Shown here piece after piece: positions 9,961 to 21,098 of a stretch of DNA of 64,000 nucleotides. This DNA is from Streptomyces sp. SCUT-3 (GTDB lineage: Bacteria; Actinomycetota; Actinomycetes; Streptomycetales; Streptomycetaceae). The translations under genes and the position numbers were made by a program. The stretch is from assembly GCF_014083985.1 (NCBI RefSeq), contig NZ_CP046907.1, forward strand, positions 3,696,501-3,760,500, in the 5' to 3' direction. The stretch's first letter is position 1; every line of letters starts with the position of its first letter. The notes below the pieces were generated by a model, which did not search any database, was not told the origin of the DNA, and was given only the letters and a program-made list of their open reading frames with translations.

Positions 9961-12669
9961 ATGGTCACCTTCGAGCAGGCGCGGGAACGCGCCGAGCAGT
10001 GGGTCAACGGCGGTGTGCCCGAGCACCTGCGCCGCGAGGTCCGGGTGCAGGAGTTCGAACTCGGCTTCGTGGCCTGGGCCGTGGACCGCGAGGACGGCCA
10101 CACCACCGGCGACGGCCGGACGCGCATGGTCGTCGCCCGCGAGGACGGGCAGGCCACGCTGTGGCCCGGACTCGAGGTCGACGAGGTGGTCCGGCGGTTC
10201 GAGGAGCAGTACCGGACCGGCACCGCGCCCGCCCCGGCCCCCGAGCCCCCCCGCACGACGAACCTCGAGGCGACGTCGTTCCTGCTCAGCCCGCCGCAGT
10301 GGCTCCAGGACGCGGCGGACGCCATGGGCATCCCCGACCGGCGCGGCGACTCCGCCGCCGGCGGCCCCGCCCCTGCGGGCGACCCCGCGGCGCCGTCCGC
10401 ACCGGTGGCCCCGCCCGCGCCGGTGACGCCCTCCGCGCCGGTGACGCCCTCCGCGCCGGTGACGCCCTCCGCCCCCGTGACGCCCTCCGCGCCGGTTGCG
10501 CCGCCCGCTCCCGTGGCACCGGAACCGGTGAGCCCCACGCCGTGGGCGGGCACCGACACCAACACCCCCGGCGACGACACCGGATCGGTCACCCCGCCGG
10601 CCACGGTCCTCGCCCCGCAGCTCCCGGAATCCGGCGACGCCGGCGGCCGGCCGCCGCAGGGAGCGGACTCCGAGGCCAGGACCCAGCTGATGCAGGGCGG
10701 TTCCACGCCGCCCCCGCCGTCCCCCGACGCCCGCGTCTCCGGCCCGGCCGCCCCTCCGCCGCCCCCCGGCTACACCCCGCCGGGCGGTGTCGCGTACCCC
10801 GGCCCGCAGGGCTTCGACGTTCCGCAGCAGGGAACCCCGGCCGCCGGCGTGCCGACGCCCCCCGGGCCCCCCGGGAACCCCGGCCCGCAGACCTCTCCGG
10901 AAGCAGGTGCGACCGGCCCCGGCACCGGTCCCGGCCCCGGCGCACCCGGTGGCGGGTACATCCCGACCCAGCTCGTCTCCCAGCTCTCCCACGAGGACCT
11001 GCAGTCCGGCGGCTCCTCCGGCGGCCCCGGCCCCGGTCGTCCCCCGTCGCCTCCGCAGGGTCCTCCGCCTCCTCCGTCGCAGGGGACGCCGCCCGGGGGT
11101 ACGCCGGGGGCCCAGGCGGGTGCGCCGACGATGCTGGCGCGTCCGCCCGCGGGTCCGTCCGGGCCGGGGGTGCCGCCTCCGCCGCCCCCGCCGCCGGGCG
11201 TGCCCGGCCAGGGAACGCCCCCTGCGGGCGTGCCGGCCCCGCCCCCGCCTCCGCAGGGTCCTCCGCCTCCTCCGTCGCAGGGGACGCCGCCCGGGGGTAC
11301 GCCGGGGGCCCAGGCGGGTGCGCCGACGATGCTGGCGCGTCCGCCCGCGGGTCCGTCCGGGCCGGGGGTGCCGCCTCCGCCGCCCCCGCCGCCGGGCGTG
11401 CCCGGCCAGGGAACGCCCCCTGCCGGCGTGCCAACGCCGCCCCCGCCGCACCCGGGCATGCCCGCAGGCCCGGGCGCCGGTCCCGGCATGCCGCCGTCCG
11501 GTACGGGCGGCGGCGGGTACGCCTTCCCGCAGGGCGGCCCCGGGCCTGCCCCCGGCATGCCGTTCCCGCACGCCCCGCACGCCGGTGGGCCGGTGCCTCA
11601 GCCGCCTCCGCCCCCGCCCCCGCACCAGCAGCCGGGCCACGGCTTCCAGCCGGGTCCGCACGTGCCACCCGGGCAGCAGGGCCTGCCCACGGTGGGCCCG
11701 GGGTACATGGCGGTGCTGAGCTACCGCGGCCCCGACGGGTCGGAGCAGCAGCTCATCCGCCGCTCCGCGCCGGGCACCCCGCACCCGGAGTGGCAGATGA
11801 TGCACGAGCTGCGCGCGATGAACGTGCCGCCGCACGCCGTGCTGGAGCTGTACACGGAACTGGAGTCGTGCGACCTGCCGGGTGGCTACTGCACGCGCAT
11901 GGTCAAGGAGACCTGGCCGTCCGTCAGGATCAACTACTCCTCGCCCTACGGCCGCGACCACGCCTCCCGGCGCCAGGGCATGGAGAACCTCCTGGAGCAC
12001 CTGGGCGAGCTGCACCAGATCGCGGGCGGCCCGCTGCACCCGAGGCCGCAGCGGGTGCCGCTGCCCGAACCGCACCAGGTGCAGCGCGCGCAGCCCGTCC
12101 CGCCGGAGGGCATCGCGCACGAGCTGGCCCAGGCGTTCGGCCCGCAGGGGGTGTTCCGCTTCGACCAGCAGGCGGTGTCCCGCCAGGGTGTGCCGGAGAT
12201 CGTCGCCCGGACCCTGGTGTGGGCGGGACTTCCGGTGGACGTCGCGCCGTTCTTCTGGGCGCAGGCGCGCCCCGGCCACCCGGTGCCCACGCTCGCCGAG
12301 CTGGCGCAGGAGCGCGGGGTGCGCCCCGGGCCCGACGCGGGCTCGTACCTGGTGATGGGCAACGACTACGGCCGCCAGCTATGCGTGCAGTACGGAACGG
12401 CGGCGATCCTGGCCGTGCCCCTGGAGGGCGAGCCGGACGGCCGGCCGGGCAGCCCGCAGTTCGTCAACAGCAGCCTGCCCGAGTTCGCCCGCTGCCTGGC
12501 CCTGCTGGGCCGCATGTGGCGGCTGCGGCTGGGCCTGACGCCGGAACAGGCGGGGCGCTGGACGGTGGACTTCCAGGCCCAGCTCGCCGCGCTCGACCCG
12601 GCGGCGCTCTCCTCGCCGGAGAACTGGTGGGCGGTGCTGCTCGAGCAGATGTGGGACGGGCTGCTGTAG
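9961..12669 (+). CDS. Imm35/YrhB-like domain + proline-rich tract + deaminase + SUKH-4 fusion protein
   Basis: A 902-residue mosaic. Residues 1-85 resemble YrhB/Imm35 immunity domains (FEQARERAEQWVNGG). Residues about 90-580 are Pro/Gly/Ala-rich low complexity with many polyproline runs and a 66-residue exact duplication. Residues about 585-680 are a deaminase-like domain with H608-P609-E610 and C637/C644 as candidate zinc ligands (similar to XOO_2897-type deaminases). Residues about 715-900 resemble SUKH-4 (GVFRFDQQAVSRQGVPEIVARTL). Toxin and immunity modules are thus in one chain, without a signal peptide. It lies 5 bp behind the WHH-SUKH gene. Biochemical activity is unknown; architecture and operon suggest an intracellular conflict system. 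Confidence 0.75.
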   Translation: MVTFEQARERAEQWVNGGVPEHLRREVRVQEFELGFVAWAVDREDGHTTGDGRTRMVVAREDGQATLWPGLEVDEVVRRFEEQYRTGTAPAPAPEPPRTTNLEATSFLLSPPQWLQDAADAMGIPDRRGDSAAGGPAPAGDPAAPSAPVAPPAPVTPSAPVTPSAPVTPSAPVTPSAPVAPPAPVAPEPVSPTPWAGTDTNTPGDDTGSVTPPATVLAPQLPESGDAGGRPPQGADSEARTQLMQGGSTPPPPSPDARVSGPAAPPPPPGYTPPGGVAYPGPQGFDVPQQGTPAAGVPTPPGPPGNPGPQTSPEAGATGPGTGPGPGAPGGGYIPTQLVSQLSHEDLQSGGSSGGPGPGRPPSPPQGPPPPPSQGTPPGGTPGAQAGAPTMLARPPAGPSGPGVPPPPPPPPGVPGQGTPPAGVPAPPPPPQGPPPPPSQGTPPGGTPGAQAGAPTMLARPPAGPSGPGVPPPPPPPPGVPGQGTPPAGVPTPPPPHPGMPAGPGAGPGMPPSGTGGGGYAFPQGGPGPAPGMPFPHAPHAGGPVPQPPPPPPPHQQPGHGFQPGPHVPPGQQGLPTVGPGYMAVLSYRGPDGSEQQLIRRSAPGTPHPEWQMMHELRAMNVPPHAVLELYTELESCDLPGGYCTRMVKETWPSVRINYSSPYGRDHASRRQGMENLLEHLGELHQIAGGPLHPRPQRVPLPEPHQVQRAQPVPPEGIAHELAQAFGPQGVFRFDQQAVSRQGVPEIVARTLVWAGLPVDVAPFFWAQARPGHPVPTLAELAQERGVRPGPDAGSYLVMGNDYGRQLCVQYGTAAILAVPLEGEPDGRPGSPQFVNSSLPEFARCLALLGRMWRLRLGLTPEQAGRWTVDFQAQLAALDPAALSSPENWWAVLLEQMWDGLL
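11049..11423 (+). repeat. Direct repeat, 198-bp period, about 177 bp identical, within the proline-rich tract
   Basis: Segments 11049-11225 and 11247-11423 look identical at the nucleotide level, including codon choice, and encode the same proline-rich residues (PPQGPPPPPSQGTPPGG onward). Near-perfect DNA identity implies recent duplication, so the tract length is probably polymorphic. Such a repeat can also collapse in short-read assembly. Confidence 0.88.
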
Positions 12670-12686
12670 CCGGACGGACCGTCCGG
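12670..12686 (+). terminator. Hairpin immediately after the deaminase-SUKH-4 stop codon
   Basis: CCGGACGG-a-CCGTCCGG is a perfect 8-bp inverted repeat beginning on the base after the TAG stop. It is the likely terminator of the WHH-SUKH/deaminase operon; there is no T tract. Confidence 0.55.
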
Positions 12687-13049
12687 CCGGGCCGTCGGGC
12701 ACCCGTCCGGCGGCCCGGTCCGGCCCGGCGCGGACCCGGTCCGGCCCGGCGCGGACCCGGTCCGGGGGAGTCGGCCCCGCGGCCGAATTCGATGGTCGGC
12801 CCCGTGTGCGGCACGATGGTCCCTGCGGGCCGCTGTTCCCCAACTGTCGCCCCGCAAACGGAATGTGGGATTCCCCACAGTGTCGCGGCGCCATGACCGG
12901 GTATGGGAGGGCGTGACCTGTCGCCCTCCGGGCCGCAGCGTGGTGCCGGACATGCGGAAGCCCCGTCCCGGAGCAGGTCCCGGATGCAACCGGGGGCCCG
13001 GGTGCGAGGGCGCGACAGGTGTGCAGGGCGCAACGACAAGGGGCACGGC
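12687..13049 (+). other. Intergenic region with 21-bp tandem repeats and the promoter side of the coiled-coil gene
   Basis: This region holds no gene. A GC-only 21-bp unit occurs twice (12721-12741 and 12742-12762) with partial copies on both sides. Further on, TGTGGGATTCCCCACA (12864-12879) is an imperfect inverted repeat in a less GC-rich stretch and could be an operator for the gene at 13050. AAGGGG just before the ATG is the ribosome binding site. Confidence 0.45.
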
Positions 13050-13937
13050 ATGAGTGGTACGACCGTCTCGTCCCACGGTTTCGACATCGGGCGAGGCCGC
13101 GGGTACAGCATGGAGCAGGTGGACCGGTATCTCGCCGAGCTGTCCGCGGAACGCGACGCCTCGTGGGCGCGGGCCGGCGAGCTGACCGTGGTGCTCGGCG
13201 AGATGGAGGGCGACCTCGGCCGTCTGAGGGCGCGGGTCGAGGCCGTCGGCCCGCAGACCTACGAGAGCCTGAGCAGCCGGGCCGGGAGCCTGCTGGCCGT
13301 GGTCGAGGAGGAGGCCGGAGCCGTGCGCGAGCAGGCGCGGGCCGACGGCGACGAGGAGGTCCGGGCGGCACAGCGCGCCGGCGAGGAACTCCAGGAGCAG
13401 GCGCGCGAGGAGGGCCGGCAGCGGCGCGAGGCGGCCGAGGAGGAGGCCGCCGGCATCATCGGCCGGGCGCAGGAGCAGGCCGACGGGCTGCTCGACGAGG
13501 CGCGCCGGGAGGCCGACCGGGTCCGGGGCGAGGCCGAGAGCACGATGGAGGAGACCCGCCGGAACGCGGCGCGCACGGTGCGCGAGCAGGAGGAGAACCA
13601 CCGCCGCCGCAAGGAGGAGGCCGACCGCGGGATCGCGGCCCGCGAGGCCAAGGTCACCGCCGCGGTGGAGGAGACCGACTCCCGGGCCGACCGGACGCTC
13701 GCCGAGACCAGGGCGTACCTGGCGGACACGGAGGAGCAGGCCCGCCACCGGCAGGAGGACGCGGAGGCGCAGGCCGACGAACTCCTCGCCCAGGCGCGGC
13801 TGAAGGCGGACCGGACCACCCGCGAGAGCGAGCGCGAGCAGCGCGAGCACGACGAGCGGTGCGAGGAGATCAACATGCACCTGGCCCACGTGCGCACCAG
13901 CCTCGCCGCGCTGACGGGCAGGGTCGTGGAGGTCTGA
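13050..13937 (+). CDS. Coiled-coil, DivIVA/FilP-like cytoskeletal protein
   Basis: The 295-residue protein has a short DivIVA-like head (GFDIGRGRGYSMEQVDRYLAEL, about residues 10-31) followed by an almost continuous Glu/Arg/Ala-rich coiled coil to the C-terminus, with no signal peptide or membrane segment. Streptomyces proteins of this type are often annotated as cellulose-binding protein and resemble the filament-forming FilP/Scy group that organises polar growth with DivIVA. ATG at 13050 follows AAGGGG. It appears monocistronic with a hairpin after the stop. A cytoskeletal role is inferred from family and composition; the exact paralogue is not identified. Confidence 0.75.
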   Translation: MSGTTVSSHGFDIGRGRGYSMEQVDRYLAELSAERDASWARAGELTVVLGEMEGDLGRLRARVEAVGPQTYESLSSRAGSLLAVVEEEAGAVREQARADGDEEVRAAQRAGEELQEQAREEGRQRREAAEEEAAGIIGRAQEQADGLLDEARREADRVRGEAESTMEETRRNAARTVREQEENHRRRKEEADRGIAAREAKVTAAVEETDSRADRTLAETRAYLADTEEQARHRQEDAEAQADELLAQARLKADRTTRESEREQREHDERCEEINMHLAHVRTSLAALTGRVVEV

Positions 13938-13960
13938 CCCGCAGCCCCGAGGTCCGCCGC

Positions 13961-13981
13961 CCCGGGGCCCGCAGCCCCGGG
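13961..13981 (+). terminator. Short hairpin after the coiled-coil gene
   Basis: CCCGGGGC-ccgca-GCCCCGGG is a perfect 8-bp stem with a 5-nt loop, 24 bp after the stop codon. Probable terminator without a T tract. Confidence 0.5.
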
Positions 13982-14091
13982 CCGTGTCCGTGACGGAACG
14001 CGTCCGCGGCGGGCCGGATCCGGAACCAGGACCGGGCCCGGCTCAGGCTCCGGCTCCGGAGGGGCCGAGGGGCTCGGGGCGCCGGGGCGGT

Positions 14092-15936
14092 TCAGCCCCG
14101 GGGCTCCCGGTGCCCCCGACGCTCCCGGTGCCCCCGACGCTCCCGGTGTTCCGGGCTCCCGGGGGTGCCGGAGCGGCCCGGGGCGCCGCTGCCGTCCCCC
14201 GTGCCGCCGTCGGCGTTCCCGGGGCCCGGTACGTCCGCAGGGCCCGGTACGTCCCCGGCGTCCGGCGTCTCCCCGGCGGCCGGTACCTCACCGGTGTCCG
14301 GCAGCTCCCCGGCGTCCGGTGCCTCCTCGGTGCTCCGGGGGTCCGGGGGGTGCGGGGCGAAGCGGCGGGGGGTGACGAACAGCAGCACCAGCACCGCCGT
14401 GACGCAGGCCGCCATGGTGCCCAGGTAGACGGCGTGGGTGGCGGACGCCAGGGTCCGGTGCAGGTAGTCGGCCGCTTCGCCGGTCAGGCCCGCACCGCCG
14501 CCCAGACCGTCGCCGATGTCGTCGATGCGTTCCGGCAGCACGCCCCGCAGTTCCCGGGGGGCGTCCGCGATGCCGGCGGCCAGCACCGCGTTGGAGATCG
14601 CGCCGAGCACCGCGGCGCCCACGCTCTGCCCCAGGTTGCGGGAGAACACCACGGCGCCGGTCACCGTGCCGCGCTCCCACTTGCCCACCACCGACTGGGC
14701 GCCGACGACCAGCGTCGGCGAGAGGAGCCCCAGCCCCAGGCCGAGCAGGAACGTCGCGCAGACGAGGGGCCACACCGCGGGCCGCGGGGGCAGGACCAGC
14801 ACCCAGGCCGCCGCCGCGCAGGCCGTCAGCGCGCCGATCAGCGCCGTGTCGCGGAAGCCGATCCGCAGGTACAGCCGGTTGCACAGGGCGGCGGCCAGCG
14901 GCCATCCCATCGTCATGGTCGCGACCACGAAACCCGCCGCGATCGGCCCGAGGTCCAGCACCTCCTGGGCGTAGACCGGCAGGAAGGCCATGGGGCCGAT
15001 CATGATGACGCCGATGCACAGCTGGGTGATGCTCGATCCGGCCAGTGCCCGGCGGGTCCACAGCCACATCGGCATCACCGGGTCCGCGGCCCGCCGCTCG
15101 ACCACGACCACCGCCACCACCCCGACGGCCGCCGCCGCGAACAGCGCCAGGCCCGGCCCGGACAGCCAGGGCCAGACCACCCCGCCCTGGATCAGGGCCA
15201 GGATCAGTGCGAAACCGGTGCACAGCATCAGCAGCGCGCCCGCCCAGTCCACCCGGACCCGCCCCTCCCGGCGGCCCCGTCCTTCCCGCCCGTCCTGCCC
15301 GCCCTGCCCGGCCTGGGGCCGCCGGGGCTCGTGCAGCTCCCGCACGAGCAGCCACAGGGCGACCGCGCCGACCGGCAGGTTCGCCAGGAAGATCCACCGC
15401 CAGGAGAGGTAGTCGGCGAAGAAGCCGCCCATCAGCGGCCCGGTCACCGCCGCGGCACCCCAGACCGTGGAGAAGGCGGCCTGGATGCGGCCGCGCTCCT
15501 CCACCGGGTACAGGTCGGCGGAGACGGTCAGCACGGTCGCCTGGATCGCGCCCGCGCCGAGCCCCTGGACGGCCCGGAAGGCGATCAGGCTCGGCATGTC
15601 CCACGCCGCCGCGCACAGCGCCGAGCCGGCGAGGAAGACCGCGACGCCGCCCAGCAGCACCGGTCTGCGCCCCACGGTGTCGGCGAGCTTGCCGTACACG
15701 GGGATGGTCACGGTCTGGGCCAGCAGGTAGGCCGAGAAGACCCAGGCGAACGCGGTGTAGCCGCCGAGGTCGCCGACGATCTGCGGGACGGCGGTCGCCA
15801 CGATCGTGGTGTCCATGGCGGCCAGGGCCATGGTCAGCATGAGCGCCGCGACGATGCGCCCCCTGCGCAGCGGCGGGTGGTCGTGCGCCGCCCGTGCAAG
15901 GGCGCTTTCCGACGAGGACTCCACTGCCCGGCCCAC
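14092..15936 (-). CDS. MFS drug:H+ exporter, DHA2 (EmrB/QacA) 14-TM family
   Basis: The 614-residue product has about 14 hydrophobic segments, a DHA2 first-helix signature (AALMLTMALAAMDTTIVATAVPQIVG), the antiporter-type GKLADTVGRRPVLLGG loop (motif A) and a long central loop rich in Gly/Arg. The C-terminal 90 residues are a repetitive Pro/Gly/Asp tail outside the membrane domain. Such proteins expel drugs or lipophilic compounds with proton exchange. I chose GTG at 15936, which has GGGAGGAG 4-5 nt upstream; an in-frame ATG lies 7 codons earlier at 15957. No adjacent TetR/MarR gene is present. A 10-bp AT-rich palindrome lies just upstream. Confidence 0.88.
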   Translation of the reverse strand: MGRAVESSSESALARAAHDHPPLRRGRIVAALMLTMALAAMDTTIVATAVPQIVGDLGGYTAFAWVFSAYLLAQTVTIPVYGKLADTVGRRPVLLGGVAVFLAGSALCAAAWDMPSLIAFRAVQGLGAGAIQATVLTVSADLYPVEERGRIQAAFSTVWGAAAVTGPLMGGFFADYLSWRWIFLANLPVGAVALWLLVRELHEPRRPQAGQGGQDGREGRGRREGRVRVDWAGALLMLCTGFALILALIQGGVVWPWLSGPGLALFAAAAVGVVAVVVVERRAADPVMPMWLWTRRALAGSSITQLCIGVIMIGPMAFLPVYAQEVLDLGPIAAGFVVATMTMGWPLAAALCNRLYLRIGFRDTALIGALTACAAAAWVLVLPPRPAVWPLVCATFLLGLGLGLLSPTLVVGAQSVVGKWERGTVTGAVVFSRNLGQSVGAAVLGAISNAVLAAGIADAPRELRGVLPERIDDIGDGLGGGAGLTGEAADYLHRTLASATHAVYLGTMAACVTAVLVLLFVTPRRFAPHPPDPRSTEEAPDAGELPDTGEVPAAGETPDAGDVPGPADVPGPGNADGGTGDGSGAPGRSGTPGSPEHRERRGHRERRGHREPRG

Positions 15937-15955
15937 CGGTCTCCTCCCGCCGCGC

Positions 15956-15965
15956 ATACATGTAT
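15956..15965. promoter_or_regulatory. AT-rich palindrome ATACATGTAT upstream of the DHA2 exporter
   Basis: A perfect 10-bp palindrome in an otherwise very GC-rich leader, about 20 bp before the exporter start. It could be an operator half-site pair or overlap the -10 region. The cognate regulator would have to be encoded elsewhere. Confidence 0.35.
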
Positions 15966-16253
15966 CCCCCACCTTGTCACCCGCGCCTCTCGCGGGCGAC
16001 CCCCCGTGGGCGACCCCCTCACGTGCGGCCCCGTGGGCGGCTCCTCGCCCCGCCGTGTCCGGGGCCGGAGCCGCGCCCTGCCCGGCTTCGCGCCCCGTGC
16101 CGGGTGGCCGCCCGGGATGCGGCGTAGGCTGGGAGCACCCCGCCCCGCCTCGCGCTGCGGGTGTTTTGTGTTGTGCCGTGTTCGCGTCTCGCGTTCCGCG
16201 TCCGTGGCGTTCCGCGTCCGTCGCGTTCGCTCTCACCCAGGGGACTTGGCTGA

Positions 16254-19820
<3,567 letters not shown>

Positions 19821-19904
19821 CGGCCCCGCGCCCCGGCCGCCGACGCCCCCGCCGGCGGCCGGTGCGGGGCGAGGTGGGGCGGTGCGGGGCGGTGCGGGTG
19901 AACC

Positions 19905-19966
19905 GTGGCGCCAAACCGCAGGAGAAAACGGACATAGCGTTCGGATTCTCTGCGGTATGGCGCCAC
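19905..19966. terminator. Long hairpin between mfd and the convergent DUF397 gene
   Basis: Arms 19905-19921 and 19950-19966 pair over 16 of 17 positions (GTGGCGCCAAACCGCAG against CTGCGGTATGGCGCCAC). Pairing continues inward (GAGAA with TTCTC, AACG with CGTT), giving a structure of about 60 nt with an AT-rich tip. It lies between two convergent genes, so a bidirectional terminator is the simplest reading. The AT-rich apex is unusual here. Confidence 0.6.
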
Positions 19967-20025
19967 GCTTCGCCCGGGGTGGCCGTGGGGCCGGGGCGTG
20001 GGCGGGGTGGTTGCCCGGTGCTCGC

Positions 20026-20244
20026 TCAGGCGGTGAGCGGCTGGGTGGCGGCGAAGCCGACGAAGGCGGCCCACGCCTCGGGCGTGAAGGCGAGCGAGCC
20101 GCCTTCGCGGTCCTTGGAGTCGCGCACGTGCACCGTGCCGGGGGCGGCGGCGACCTCGACGCAGTTGCCGCCTTGATCGCCGCTGTGGCTGCTCTTGAAC
20201 CAGATGAGATCGCCGGAAGCAGTCGTGCTGTGCTGGATGTTCAT
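20026..20244 (-). CDS. DUF397 small protein (Scr1/WhiJ-locus type)
   Basis: The 72-residue protein matches DUF397: DLIWFKSSHSGDQGGNCVEVA, then VHVRDSKDREGGSLAFTPEAWAAFV. In Streptomyces these small proteins are encoded next to XRE-Scr1/DUF5753 regulators (as at the whiJ locus) and are thought to act as their partners, in a toxin-antitoxin-like arrangement. ATG at 20242-20244 overlaps the stop of the upstream DUF5753 gene (ATGA). That upstream gene has lost its DNA-binding half, so this copy may be an orphan partner. Confidence 0.88.
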   Translation of the reverse strand: MNIQHSTTASGDLIWFKSSHSGDQGGNCVEVAAAPGTVHVRDSKDREGGSLAFTPEAWAAFVGFAATQPLTA

Positions 20245-20642
20245 GAATCTCCTAGCACCTCGTCGATGAAGGACACCGACTCCTCGGGATTGAGAGCCTG
20301 CGCGCGGAGTGTGCCATAACGCTGCATCAGCGCGCTCACCTCTTCCCGGTCCGTGACGAGGAAACTGCCGCTCTGCCCCTCCACATAGGCCACATGGTGG
20401 CGGTCCGCCGTTTCCAGGAGAACGAGAGGGCCGTTGAGGCCGCCGTGCCTCTCCCGCCACAGCGGCATGACCTGGACGGAGACGTGGCGCATCTCCCGGA
20501 ACGTTCTCAGTCGCAGCAGCTGCTCCCTCCACACTGTCGTTCCGCCGATGGGGCGGCGCAGAGCCGCCTCGTCGATCACAAAGCTCAGCGTTGGCGCGGG
20601 CCTGCGGTTCAGTAGTTCCTGGCGGCCGAGCCGAGCGGCCAC
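20241..20642 (-). pseudogene. 5'-truncated DUF5753 (Scr1-family) regulator lacking its HTH domain
   Basis: Only the C-terminal domain of the usual regulator of about 280 residues remains: RQELLNRRPAPTLSFVIDE, LRRPIGGTTVWREQL, VQVMPLWRERHGGLNGP, SFIDEVLGDS. Going upstream, family-like residues continue (GREERVAARLGRQELL) to about 20680, where an in-frame TGA occurs; the N-terminal XRE helix-turn-helix is absent and the upstream DNA is unrelated. The GTG at 20640-20642 could still start a 133-residue protein. The intact ATGA overlap with DUF397 shows it descends from a normal pair. Loss of the HTH should abolish operator binding. Confidence 0.8.
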
Positions 20643-20709
20643 CCGTTCCTCGCGTCCGCCGTGCCAACCGTGCCTCCGCCCGCCCGGTCACGGCCCGCGC
20701 CGCGTACAG

Positions 20710-20777
20710 AGGCGTCCGCCGCGCGTACAACCGTCCTGCCGTGCCGGTGCGGTTTGAAGCGTGCCGGGTGACGTGCG
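20710..20777 (+). repeat. Dispersed motif copy A (core CCGCGCGTACAACC)
   Basis: About 68 bp here are about 75% identical by eye to 24557-24623, with an invariant core CCGCGCGTACAACC, then [GT]TCCTGCC, and GTGCCGGGTG about 30 bp later. Both copies are intergenic, in the same orientation, upstream of plus-strand genes. The layout suggests a shared promoter type (possibly an ECF-like -35, ACAACC), but that is inference. Confidence 0.5.
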
Positions 20778-20860
20778 GGCGCGGCTGCGGCGAGGACGGA
20801 CCCGGTGGTGAGGGATGGGCCCGGCCACGTACGGCCACGGGCACGTCCCCGCCGATCATC

Positions 20861-20947
20861 CGGCACCACGTGACACCGGATGGCGCCGAGTGGTGCCGCT
20901 CGGTGCCACTTGGTGTCGTGTGGTGCCATTCGGTGCCACTTCGTGGC
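20861..20947. repeat. 10-bp-periodic direct-repeat array, consensus [TC]GG[TC]G[TC]CNNN
   Basis: Six consecutive decamers at 20881, 20891, 20901, 20911, 20921 and 20931 each begin with TGGCGCC, TGGTGCC, CGGTGCC, TGGTGTC, TGGTGCC and CGGTGCC. Weaker related units lie at 20861, 20871 and 20941. The period is exactly 10 bp, so the motif falls on one face of the helix. Related TGGTGTCA/TGGCGTCA words overlap the start of the RHH regulator gene at 21096. Most likely an operator array for that ribbon-helix-helix protein (inference). Confidence 0.7.
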
Positions 20948-21046
20948 TCCACGGGTGCGCGGAGAGGCGTGGCGCTGTGGTGAGACGAGTCTTCTTCTTC
21001 GCGTTTTCGCAGGTGAATGGAGGTTTACTGGACTCGCTCCAAGTGA

Positions 21047-21098
21047 GGTGCCATTTGGGCTTGATGGTGTGCCAACTTGGTGTCATCATGGCGTCATG
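21047..21098 (+). promoter_or_regulatory. Operator-like TGGTGTCA words overlapping the HicB-like start codon
   Basis: GGTGCCA (21047-21053), TGGTGTGCCA (21065-21074), TGGTGTCA (21078-21085) and TGGCGTCA (21089-21096) share the array consensus. The last shares a base with the ATG at 21096. No Shine-Dalgarno is visible, so the transcript may be leaderless and repressed from this site. Confidence 0.55.

Noticed and set aside
10371-11690. Polyproline region as a separate surface or PE/PPE-type protein
   Set aside because: It is continuous in frame with the flanking Imm35-like, deaminase and SUKH-4 domains and has no start or signal peptide of its own.
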